A DNA stretch of 12,597 bases from Spirochaetota bacterium. GTDB taxonomy: Bacteria > Spirochaetota > Spirochaetia > DTKZ01. Positions within the stretch are counted from its first letter, which is position 1. The number at the start of each line of letters is the position of its first letter. A model generated the notes under the pieces. That model was not told the DNA's origin and searched no databases. It saw only the letters and a list, made by a program, of their open reading frames with translations. Below are positions 6,723 to 12,597 of the stretch, one piece after another. Where the stretch lies: contig JAKQWJ010000014.1 of assembly GCA_029562045.1 (NCBI GenBank), forward strand, positions 1 through 12,597, written 5' to 3'. The position numbers and the translations under genes are program-made.

Positions 6723-8180
6723 TCAGGCGTTGTAAACGCCGGCGGACACGTTTCCGCCGGTGCCGGTCCAGTTGGTGTGGAAGAACTTGCCCCGGGGCTT
6801 GTCCACCCGCTCGTAGGTGTGGGCCCCGAAATAGTCCCGCTGGGCCTGCAGGAGATTGGCGGGGAGCCTCTCGCTGCGGTAGCCGTCGTAGAATGCCAGG
6901 GCGGTGGAGAAGGCCGGCATGGGGATACCGTTGAGCGCCGCCGTGGCGACCACACGCCTCCAGGAGGCTTCGCTCTTCTTCAGAATCTTCATGAAGTAGT
7001 CGTCCAGCATCAGATTGTGGAGTTTCCTGTTCCGGTCGAAGGCTTCCTTGATCCGGCCCAGGAAGACGCTGCGGATGATGCAGCCTCCCCGCCACATCAG
7101 CGCGATGCCGCCGTAGTTCAGGTTCCAGCCATGCTCCTTGGCCGCCTCCCGCATCAGCATGTAACCCTGGGCGTAGGAGACGATCTTGGAGGCCAGAAGG
7201 GCTTTGCGGATATCCTCGACGAAGGCGTCCTTGTCGCCCTCGAAACGCGGCTTCACCCCTTTCAGAATTTTCGACGCGTTGACCCGCTCGTCCTTCAGGG
7301 CGGAGAGGAAGCGGGAGTAGACCGCCTCCCCCATCAGCGTGGTGGGGACTCCCGTGTCCATGGAACTGATGACGGTCCATTTGCCCGTGCCCTTCTGTCC
7401 GGCGGAGTCCAGGATTTTGTCCACCAGGGGCTTTTTATCATCGTCCCTGGCGGCCAGAATGTCCCGGGTTATTTCGATGAGATAGCTGTCCAGCTCGCCC
7501 TTGTTCCACTCCGCGAAAATCTTGTGCATTGCCGGGGGCTTCAGCTTGAGAAGGCGGCCCATCATGTCGTAGGCCTCGCAGATCAGCTGCATGTCGCCGT
7601 ACTCGATGCCGTTGTGGACCATTTTGACGAAGTGGCCCGCGCCGTCCTCCCCCACCCAGTCGCAGCAGGGCTCCCCTTCGGGGGTCTTGGCGCTGATGGC
7701 CTGGAAGATCTTCTTCACCAGGGGCCAGGCCTTGGGGTTCCCCCCGGGCATGATGGAGGGGCCGTGGCGCGCCCCCTCTTCCCCCCCGGACACGCCGGTG
7801 CCGATGTAGAGGAGTCCCTTCTCGGCCAGGCTCGCGGTGCGGCGGATGGTGTCGGGAAAGTGGGAGTTGCCCCCGTCGATGATGAGATCCCCCGGCTCCA
7901 GATGGGGAAGGAGCATGTCGATGAACTCGTCCACCGCCGCGCCGGCCTTGACCATCAGCATGATCTTCCGGGGCTTGGTCAGAAGGGCGACGAACTCCCG
8001 GGGCGACTTGGCTCCGTAGATGGTCTGCCTGCCCTTCGCCGCGTCGGCGAGGAAATCGTCCACCTTGGAAACGGTCCTGTTGTAGACCGCCACGCTGTAG
8101 CCCTTGTCGTTCATGTTCAGAACCAGGTTCTGGCCCATGACTGCCAGGCCGACCAGACCGATATCCGCTTTCTGACTCAT
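6723..8180 (-). CDS. gnd: 6-phosphogluconate dehydrogenase, decarboxylating
   Basis: This 485-residue cytoplasmic enzyme oxidatively decarboxylates 6-phosphogluconate to ribulose 5-phosphate, reducing NAD(P)+, in the oxidative pentose phosphate pathway. The N-terminal Rossmann fingerprint G-L-A-V-M-G-Q-N-L (11-19) is followed by I-I-D-G-G-N-S (100-106), the substrate motif G-V-S-G-G-E-E-G-A-R (129-138) and the catalytic block K186-M-V-H-N190-G-I-E193-Y-G-D-M-Q. The all-helical C-terminal domain and tail (about 195-485) are complete. The length is close to the usual 468-482 of the long, dimeric form. ATG at 8180 is chosen for AAGGAG about 9 bases upstream and because family similarity starts there; a longer in-frame start at 8222 lies in the preceding stop region. 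It is the last gene of the HAD-LarA-gnd group, 38 bp after the LarA-like gene, and is followed by a strong hairpin. Cofactor preference (NADP or NAD) was not deduced. Confidence 0.97.
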   Translation of the reverse strand: MSQKADIGLVGLAVMGQNLVLNMNDKGYSVAVYNRTVSKVDDFLADAAKGRQTIYGAKSPREFVALLTKPRKIMLMVKAGAAVDEFIDMLLPHLEPGDLIIDGGNSHFPDTIRRTASLAEKGLLYIGTGVSGGEEGARHGPSIMPGGNPKAWPLVKKIFQAISAKTPEGEPCCDWVGEDGAGHFVKMVHNGIEYGDMQLICEAYDMMGRLLKLKPPAMHKIFAEWNKGELDSYLIEITRDILAARDDDKKPLVDKILDSAGQKGTGKWTVISSMDTGVPTTLMGEAVYSRFLSALKDERVNASKILKGVKPRFEGDKDAFVEDIRKALLASKIVSYAQGYMLMREAAKEHGWNLNYGGIALMWRGGCIIRSVFLGRIKEAFDRNRKLHNLMLDDYFMKILKKSEASWRRVVATAALNGIPMPAFSTALAFYDGYRSERLPANLLQAQRDYFGAHTYERVDKPRGKFFHTNWTGTGGNVSAGVYNA

Positions 8181-8218
8181 AACCGTTCTCCTTGATATGT
8201 GTTCTTTCTCCGCCCCTT

Positions 8219-9514
8219 TCATTCCGGGACGGACGGCCCCTGACTGCCGAACTTCTTTTCCCAGGCCCAGAGCCCCACGGCGGGGTTGGAAATGAAGTAT
8301 ACCCTCTCGCCGTCGGGCATGGTGTTGTAGCCCTCTGTGAGTTTCTCCGGATTGTATCTCTTCATCATGCCGCCGATGTCCTCGCAGTCGAAGCCGACGC
8401 CCTCGATTTCCGACCGGGAGACCCCTCCGGGACAGTAGACGATCCGGAAACGCCCCTCCGAGGAGCCGTGGATCAGATGGGCGGCGGCGGAGAGATTCTC
8501 CCGGAGATCCTGGTTCTTCTCCACCGCGGCGAGGGTCGCCGGCGTGCCCCGGTAGCCGTAGCGGCGTATGAGGCCGTCGATGGTCTTGTCTTCCCCGAAC
8601 TCCCGCAGGCCCGGGGCCAGCACCACCAGCTCCCCCTCATCGACGATGGCCATCCGGGTGCGGTAAATGCTCTTGTTGCCCAGCCAGGTGCTGCGGTACT
8701 CCATGGGGTCCAGGTAGACCACCACCTTGGACAGGGGCTCCCGGAGCAGGGTGATGTTGACCTTCGCCGACAGGTCCGCCGCCAGGCCGTAGCATTCCTC
8801 GTCGTCCCCGGCGTAGAGCCCCCGGAGAGCCAGGCTCCCGTCTTCCCGGCGGGACAGGACGGTGAGGATGTACAGGATGGGCAGGCTCCCCGCGAACTCC
8901 CGGGAGGCGTAATTCAGCACGTCCCGGACGGGGGTGTTCCGGCGGCCCATGATCCTTTCCATCCCGAAGACCGCCCCCAGGTAATGGCTCTTGTTGATCC
9001 CTTCCACGCCGCCGGCGCCGACGAAGATATTCTTGTTGTGGTTGGCCATGCCGATGACCTCATGGGGCACCACCTGCCCCGGAGACAGGATGAGGTCATG
9101 CCCCCCTTCGGCCAGAAGACGGTTGACCTGGGCCGGCCAGTCGTAGGAGACCGCCCCCCCGGAGACCCGTCGCACGTACTCCGCAGGGACCCTCCCCAGG
9201 GTGATCAGGTCCTTCCTCCAGTCGTGGACCCGGAACAGGGACGGGGGGGTGTCGCCGAACATGGCGGCGATCTCTTGCCCCGTCAGCGGAACATGGGTGC
9301 CCAGCGCGGGAAGGATGTGGGTGAGCCTCTTCCCGTAGTAGCGCCAGGCGACATTGGTGATTTCTCCCGCCCGGGAATGAAAACGGGTGACATCCGGCGG
9401 AACCGCCAGCACCTTTTTCCGGGACCCGATCCGGTCGAAAACCTGGGTCAGGGCCTCTTCCATCTCCTGGCGGGAAATATCCTCCCTTTCAGACCCCCGG
9501 GCGTAGTACAGCAT
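8219..9514 (-). CDS. LarA-family (DUF2088) nickel-pincer racemase/epimerase
   Basis: This 431-residue protein belongs to the lactate racemase LarA family, cytoplasmic enzymes that use a nickel-pincer nucleotide to shift hydride at an alpha-hydroxy-acid carbon. Visible landmarks are P-P-D-V-T-R (39-44), G-T-H-V-P (72-76, H74), P-H-E-V-I-G-M (150-156, H151), N-K-N-I-F-V-G (160-166, K161) and H177. The spacing H151-K161-H177 (10 and 16) equals that of H174, K184 and H200 of the Lactiplantibacillus enzyme as I recall it; K184 is the cofactor-attachment lysine. This is good evidence for an active, cofactor-dependent enzyme. The cofactor genes larB, larC and larE are not in the window. The gene begins 3 bp after the HAD gene and precedes gnd by 38 bp. 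That sugar-acid context suggests an aldonate-like substrate rather than lactate, but this is inference. The RBS is weak (AGAAG), consistent with coupling to the upstream gene. Confidence 0.88.
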   Translation of the reverse strand: MLYYARGSEREDISRQEMEEALTQVFDRIGSRKKVLAVPPDVTRFHSRAGEITNVAWRYYGKRLTHILPALGTHVPLTGQEIAAMFGDTPPSLFRVHDWRKDLITLGRVPAEYVRRVSGGAVSYDWPAQVNRLLAEGGHDLILSPGQVVPHEVIGMANHNKNIFVGAGGVEGINKSHYLGAVFGMERIMGRRNTPVRDVLNYASREFAGSLPILYILTVLSRREDGSLALRGLYAGDDEECYGLAADLSAKVNITLLREPLSKVVVYLDPMEYRSTWLGNKSIYRTRMAIVDEGELVVLAPGLREFGEDKTIDGLIRRYGYRGTPATLAAVEKNQDLRENLSAAAHLIHGSSEGRFRIVYCPGGVSRSEIEGVGFDCEDIGGMMKRYNPEKLTEGYNTMPDGERVYFISNPAVGLWAWEKKFGSQGPSVPE

Positions 9515-9517
9515 GGG

Positions 9518-10402
9518 CTACTTCTGCCAGGGGGCTTTTTCGGGCAGGGACTTCTTGAACTCCTTCAGCAGGGACTTCTGATAGGCCCCGTCGAACTGCA
9601 GGGAGAAGAACTTTTCCAGCCCCTCGTCATGAAATCGTTTCCAGGACTCGTCCTCCCTGCCGGGGATGATGGGGAAAAAGAGGGCATTCACGGCGTTGGC
9701 GGCCTTCAGGTCTCCCGGAGCGTCGCCGATCATCAGGATTCTGTTCCGGGGGTACTTCCCGTCCGCGGCGAGGGTGAGATGCTCCGACTTGGTGCCCAGT
9801 TCCTGCCCCGCGATGATCCTGACGTATTTGTCGATCCCCAGCTCCGCCCACTCCCGGATCAGGGCTTCCTGGGGGGTCTGGGACACCACGATGACATCCG
9901 CATTTTTGACCATTTTTTTCAGGCTTTCCCGGAAGAGCGGGAAGGGGGGAACGTCCCGGACGATCTTCTCCACCGCCTCGTTCACATCCAGAGACCAGCG
10001 GTAGACCCGCTGCAGTTCCGGGTCCCCGGTCCTTTCCACCTCCGCCTTCAGCGCGGGGTTGCCCAGTTTTGTCTCTTTCTTCGCCCAGGCCTCGAGTTTC
10101 TTGAGCTTCGGAATCTTCGCCCCCCGCTTCCTGACATCCTCCCGGTCCCGAAGAAGGTCCAGAGCCTTGACCACCGCGTGGAAACGGTTGCATCCCCGGT
10201 CCTGGGAGTAGAGGTTGACGAAATCCCAGGCTTCCCGGGCGTATTTGGAAACACTCTGCAGGCCGAAGTTGTTGATGAAGGCGGGGCAGAAGCACTCCTT
10301 GTGCTTGGTCTCCATGGAATCGAAAACGCAGCCGTCGGAGTCGATGCCTATGAAAAACTCCTTCTTCGGTTTGAGGTCCTTCAAGTCTTGGGGTGTGCTC
10401 AT
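9518..10402 (-). CDS. HAD-superfamily hydrolase with a large helical cap
   Basis: This 294-residue soluble protein carries the haloacid dehalogenase-fold motifs: motif I D-S-D-G-C-V-F-D (21-28, nucleophile D21 and acid D23), motif II V-V-S-Q-T (172-176, S174), motif III K205 in G-T-K-S, and motif IV G-D-A-P-G-D (226-231, D227 and D231). Most members are phosphatases acting through a phospho-aspartate. About 130 residues between motifs I and II form a large, charged, helical C1-type cap, which would set substrate specificity. The substrate is unknown; next to a LarA homologue and gnd, a phosphorylated sugar or sugar acid is a reasonable guess. ATG at 10402 is chosen for GAAAGGAT upstream; an in-frame ATG at 10447 has no RBS and would lie within the predicted promoter. 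It is the first gene of a three-gene minus-strand unit and is followed after 3 bp by the LarA-like gene. Confidence 0.88.
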   Translation of the reverse strand: MSTPQDLKDLKPKKEFFIGIDSDGCVFDSMETKHKECFCPAFINNFGLQSVSKYAREAWDFVNLYSQDRGCNRFHAVVKALDLLRDREDVRKRGAKIPKLKKLEAWAKKETKLGNPALKAEVERTGDPELQRVYRWSLDVNEAVEKIVRDVPPFPLFRESLKKMVKNADVIVVSQTPQEALIREWAELGIDKYVRIIAGQELGTKSEHLTLAADGKYPRNRILMIGDAPGDLKAANAVNALFFPIIPGREDESWKRFHDEGLEKFFSLQFDGAYQKSLLKEFKKSLPEKAPWQK

Positions 10403-10449
10403 GGTACGATCCTTTCTCGGTATTTTCGGTAAAAAAATTTGTACCATGA
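10399..10449. promoter_or_regulatory. Inverted repeat bracketing the HAD start, candidate operator
   Basis: TCATGGTAC (10399-10407) is repeated as its reverse complement GTACCATGA (10441-10449), a perfect 9-bp pair with centres 42 bp apart, about four helical turns. One arm covers the start codon at 10402-10400; the other overlaps the predicted -10 element. Between them on the minus strand is a short direct repeat TACCGA-AAA-TACCGA. A regulator binding both arms, or chance, could explain it. Confidence 0.4.
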
Positions 10450-10466
10450 AAACCGCCGGCCGTCAA
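10438..10466 (-). promoter_or_regulatory. Sigma70-type promoter for the HAD-LarA-gnd unit
   Basis: On the minus strand TTGACG (10466-10461, 5 of 6 consensus) is followed after exactly 17 bases by TACAAA (10443-10438, 4 of 6). Transcription would start near 10431, giving a leader of about 29 bases with the RBS GAAAGGAT before the ATG at 10402. Confidence 0.55.
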
Positions 10467-10508
10467 GGAAAGTCCAATGGAAGAGGGTGGATCGCTCCGC
10501 CCCGGTCC

Positions 10509-10581
10509 GGGTTCAGCGGGTTCAGCGGGTTCAGCGGGTTCACTTCGGGCTCACTTCGGGTTCACCGCGGTTTCACCGCGG
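10509..10581. repeat. Short tandem repeats and hairpin in the intergenic gap
   Basis: Three exact copies of the 9-mer GGGTTCAGC (10509-10535) run into two near copies of an 11-mer, GGGTTCACTTC and GGGCTCACTTC (10536-10557). Then comes GGGTTCACCGCGG and a hairpin CCGCGGT-TTC-ACCGCGG (10565-10581). The array looks like slippage-generated sequence. It lies upstream of the predicted HAD promoter and downstream of the activase gene. Confidence 0.85.
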
Positions 10582-10589
10582 GGGGGGAA

Positions 10590-10611
10590 CGGCGGGGTTG
10601 ATCACCCGCCG
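10590..10611 (-). terminator. GC hairpin downstream of the glycyl-radical activase
   Basis: CGGCGGG (10590-10596) pairs with CCCGCCG (10605-10611) around an 8-base loop, starting 14 bases past the activase stop codon. On the minus strand it is followed by TTCCCCCCCC rather than a U-tract, so it is only a possible terminator separating the two minus-strand units. Confidence 0.35.
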
Positions 10612-10625
10612 GATCGCCGTTCCGC

Positions 10626-11603
10626 CTAACCGCCGATGTGGAGGGCCAGATTTTTCGACGCCAGGATCCCCAGAACCGCTTCCAGCCGCGTCCGAAGATC
10701 GCCGCCGTCCGTCCCGGAGTCTTCGACCCCGGGAGCCTCCGCCATGGGGTCGGTCTTTCCCAGAAGGCGGTACTTGCCGGAGCCGTAGCGGTGAAAGGGA
10801 AGCAGATGCATCCGCCTCACTCCGGCCCGGGCGGCGATGTCCGCAATGTCCGCCAATTCTTCCGGCGAATCGTTGAAGCCCGGGACCACCGGCGTCCGGA
10901 CGATGATGCGGTCCTCCCCGCCGCCGGCAGGGTCGCCGCCCGCAAGGGCCCGGGACAGGCGCCGCAGGTTCTCCAGGATGAGCCGGTTGTCCTCACCGAT
11001 GAACCTCCGGTGCTTCTCCGGGTCGGCGTGCTTGATGTCGAAGAGGTAAAGGTCCACGTGGGGAAGGACCCGGAGGAAGCTGTCCCAGGGGACATGCCCC
11101 GCCGTCTCCACCGCCGTGTGCAGCCCCGCGGCCTTGGCCCGGCGCAGAATGGCCGCCGCGAAATCCCGCTGGGCCAGGGGCTCGCCCCCGCTCAGGGTGA
11201 GCCCGCCCCCGGACCTCCGGAAAAAGATCTCGTCCTTCAGGACCTCCTCCACCAGTTCGGCGGCTCCGGCCCTCCAGCCCTCCATGACCCGGGCCTCGGC
11301 ATAGCAGACCTCGGCGCAGAGCCCGCAGGCGGCGCAGAGCTCCCGGAGGAAAACCAGGGATTCCCCCTCCCGGCGGATGGCCTTCTCAGGGCAGACCTGG
11401 AGGCAGGCTCCGCAGCCGATGCATTTCTCCGGGTTGTAGGCCAATTCCCGGGCGAAATCCTGGGACTCGGGGTTGCAGCACCAGCGGCAGGCCAGGGGGC
11501 AGCCCTTCAGAAAGACGATGGTCCGGATTCCCGGCCCGTCGTGCACCGAATGCCGCTGGATGTTGAAGACGATCCCCTCCTCGCCGCTCATGGGATCACT
11601 CAT
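10626..11603 (-). CDS. Glycyl-radical enzyme activating protein (radical SAM, two extra 4Fe-4S clusters)
   Basis: This 325-residue enzyme cleaves S-adenosylmethionine to install the glycyl radical on its partner enzyme. The radical-SAM motif is C35-P-L-A-C39-R-W-C42. Two ferredoxin-type clusters follow: C61-I-G-C64-G-A-C67-L-Q-V-C71-P and C90-A-A-C93-G-L-C96-A-E-V-C100. L-S-G-G-E-P-L (137-143) is the SAM-contacting motif, and H-S-V-H-D-G-P-G-I-R-T (18-28) is the family's N-terminal signature. The ferredoxin insert marks activases of glycerol dehydratase, choline lyase and related enzymes; the activase of pyruvate formate-lyase itself (PflA) lacks it. ATG at 11603 forms an ATGA overlap with the stop of the preceding glycyl-radical gene, a strong sign of coupling; a second ATG at 11591 is possible. 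The stretch about 217-232 is a loop rich in Gly, Asp and Glu. The clusters imply work under anoxic conditions. Confidence 0.95.
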   Translation of the reverse strand: MSDPMSGEEGIVFNIQRHSVHDGPGIRTIVFLKGCPLACRWCCNPESQDFARELAYNPEKCIGCGACLQVCPEKAIRREGESLVFLRELCAACGLCAEVCYAEARVMEGWRAGAAELVEEVLKDEIFFRRSGGGLTLSGGEPLAQRDFAAAILRRAKAAGLHTAVETAGHVPWDSFLRVLPHVDLYLFDIKHADPEKHRRFIGEDNRLILENLRRLSRALAGGDPAGGGEDRIIVRTPVVPGFNDSPEELADIADIAARAGVRRMHLLPFHRYGSGKYRLLGKTDPMAEAPGVEDSGTDGGDLRTRLEAVLGILASKNLALHIGG

Positions 11604-12597
11604 AGGGACATCTGCTCGGTGCGGTTTATGATGTCGTCCTGCAGTTCCTTCTCCAGGGCGGTAAAGTAGGCGCTGTAACCCGCCACCCGGATAACCAGGC
11701 CGCGGTGCTTCTCCGGGTCCCTCTGGGCCTCCCGCAGGGCATCGGTGGTCACCACATTGTACTGACACTCCCAGCCCCCCAGATCCACGAAGGAGCGCAT
11801 GAAGTCCGCGAAGAGCTCCACCTTCCCCTCCCCGGCGAAAATGGAGGGGTGAAACCGCTGGTTCAGCACACAGCCGTGGGGAACCCGCCAGTTCTCCAGC
11901 TTCCCCACCGAGCGGGCCACCGCCGTGGCCCCCCGGCGGTCCATGCCGTGGTTCGGGGAGATCCCGCCGTCGTTCAAAGGCTCCCCCGCCCGCCGGCCGT
12001 CGGGAGTGGCTGCGGTCTTGAGCCCGTAGGGAATGTTCGCCGACAGGTAGTACAGACCCCCGACGAAGGGCCCTCCCCGGACGTTGGTGTGCCTCCGCAG
12101 TTCATCGCAGAATGCCCGCAGAACCAGGTTGGACATCTCGTCCGCCTCGTCCATGTCGTTTCCGAACTTGGGCGCCCTGTTGGCCAGCATGAGCCGCAGA
12201 GGCTCCCGCCCGACGAAGTTCGTCCGCAGCGCCTCCAGAAGCTCCTCCATGGATATCTTCCTGTCCCGGAAAACCAGCTTCCGCAGCGCCGCCAGCGAAT
12301 CCCCCACGGTGATGGGGCCCACCCCCAAAGGGGAAGTGGTGTTGTAGACCGCCCCGCCCCGGTTGAAATCCACCCCCTTTTCCAGGCAGCCTTTCACCGC
12401 CACCGAATACAGGGGGAGCGGCGCTTCGTCGCCGTGGAAGGTGTCGATGATGTTGTCGTACCGCACCAGGTGACCGACGAAGTGGCGGACCTGGTTCTCG
12501 AAGGCCAGGGCCAGCTCGTCGAAGGAGGAGAATGAGGCGGGGGCTCCGGTCCGAGGACCCATGGTTCTGCCCGTCAGCATGCAGACCCCGTCGTTCA
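11600..12597 (-). CDS. Glycyl-radical enzyme, C-terminal part (PflD / glycerol-dehydratase-like superfamily)
   Basis: About 331 C-terminal residues are visible; the rest, including the catalytic Cys loop, lies beyond the right edge. The glycyl-radical signature R-V-A-G-Y-S-A-Y-F is present with the radical Gly encoded at 11680-11678, 25 residues before the last residue, and the normal tail follows. Other family blocks are T-V-G-D-S-L-A-A-L-R-K-L, A-T-P-D-G-R-R-A-G-E-P-L and Q-Y-N-V-V. Glycyl-radical enzymes do anaerobic radical chemistry (dehydration, C-N, C-S or C-C cleavage). The overall pattern, together with a two-cluster activase, points to the dehydratase/lyase branch and away from pyruvate formate-lyase, but the substrate cannot be named without the N-terminal half. 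The first visible ATG (12580) is internal: the frame continues upstream as N-D-G-V-C, typical of the family. There is a 4-bp overlap with the activase gene. Confidence 0.93.
   Translation of the reverse strand, partial: NDGVCMLTGRTMGPRTGAPASFSSFDELALAFENQVRHFVGHLVRYDNIIDTFHGDEAPLPLYSVAVKGCLEKGVDFNRGGAVYNTTSPLGVGPITVGDSLAALRKLVFRDRKISMEELLEALRTNFVGREPLRLMLANRAPKFGNDMDEADEMSNLVLRAFCDELRRHTNVRGGPFVGGLYYLSANIPYGLKTAATPDGRRAGEPLNDGGISPNHGMDRRGATAVARSVGKLENWRVPHGCVLNQRFHPSIFAGEGKVELFADFMRSFVDLGGWECQYNVVTTDALREAQRDPEKHRGLVIRVAGYSAYFTALEKELQDDIINRTEQMSL

Noticed and set aside
6337..7380. Minus-strand open frame crossing the 60-bp repeat, which would encode a 20-residue repeat (T-D-E-S-L-T-L-H-R-E-P-G type)
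   Set aside because: Most of it lies in another frame of gnd and antisense to the ribonuclease gene; a repeat with a period divisible by three stays open in GC-rich DNA by chance.
8192..10432. Plus-strand open frame of about 746 codons opposite the LarA-like and HAD genes
   Set aside because: It spans two well-supported genes and their junction antisense and has shadow-like composition; the minus-strand genes carry clear catalytic motifs.
11604..11768. Upstream extension of the activase frame to 11768
   Set aside because: It lies inside the glycyl-radical enzyme coding sequence; family similarity starts near 11570 and the ATGA overlap at 11600-11603 gives a natural start.

Overview
The window is a GC-rich stretch, densely packed with genes, from a bacterium that carries oxygen-sensitive enzymes (a glycyl-radical enzyme and its radical-SAM activase). 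It also carries a probable nickel-pincer (LarA-type) enzyme and membrane-linked two-component and c-di-GMP signalling. This suggests an anaerobic, fermentative, probably Gram-negative lineage such as a spirochaete or deltaproteobacterium. That placement is inference; no rRNA or other taxonomic marker is present.

Left region (1-6422) holds signalling and RNA genes. A partial exported-protein gene runs off the left edge on the minus strand (1-89). Next on the minus strand come a REC-HD-GYP response regulator (142-1206) and a small ICMT-like membrane methyltransferase homologue (1193-1738); their ends overlap by 14 bp. An AT-rich 65-bp divergent control region (1739-1803) separates these from a plus-strand pair. 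The first of the pair is a 1054-residue membrane histidine kinase (1804-4968) with multi-TM, GAF, PAS, HisKA and HATPase modules and, unusually, a C-terminal acyltransferase-like domain resembling FeeM/autoinducer-synthase GNAT proteins. The second is a beta-CASP metallo-beta-lactamase-fold ribonuclease (5010-6422). The kinase-acyltransferase fusion is the most unusual item: one polypeptide would both sense and, possibly, make an N-acyl product. The HD-GYP regulator is a plausible but unproven partner.

The middle (6423-6722) is a 300-bp convergent spacer with a 60-bp tandem repeat (about 2.4 copies) and a strong GC hairpin just past the end of gnd.

The right region (6723-12597) is all minus strand and looks like two transcription units. 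The upstream unit is a glycyl-radical enzyme (5' end outside the window) and its two-cluster radical-SAM activase, joined by an ATGA overlap. After a 223-bp spacer with GC hairpins, short tandem repeats, a good sigma70-type promoter and a two-armed inverted repeat, the second unit runs HAD hydrolase, LarA-family nickel-pincer racemase/epimerase, then gnd (6-phosphogluconate dehydrogenase). Their tight spacing (3 bp and 38 bp) suggests a sugar-acid pathway in which the LarA homologue acts on an aldonate-like alpha-hydroxy acid rather than lactate; this is inference from context.
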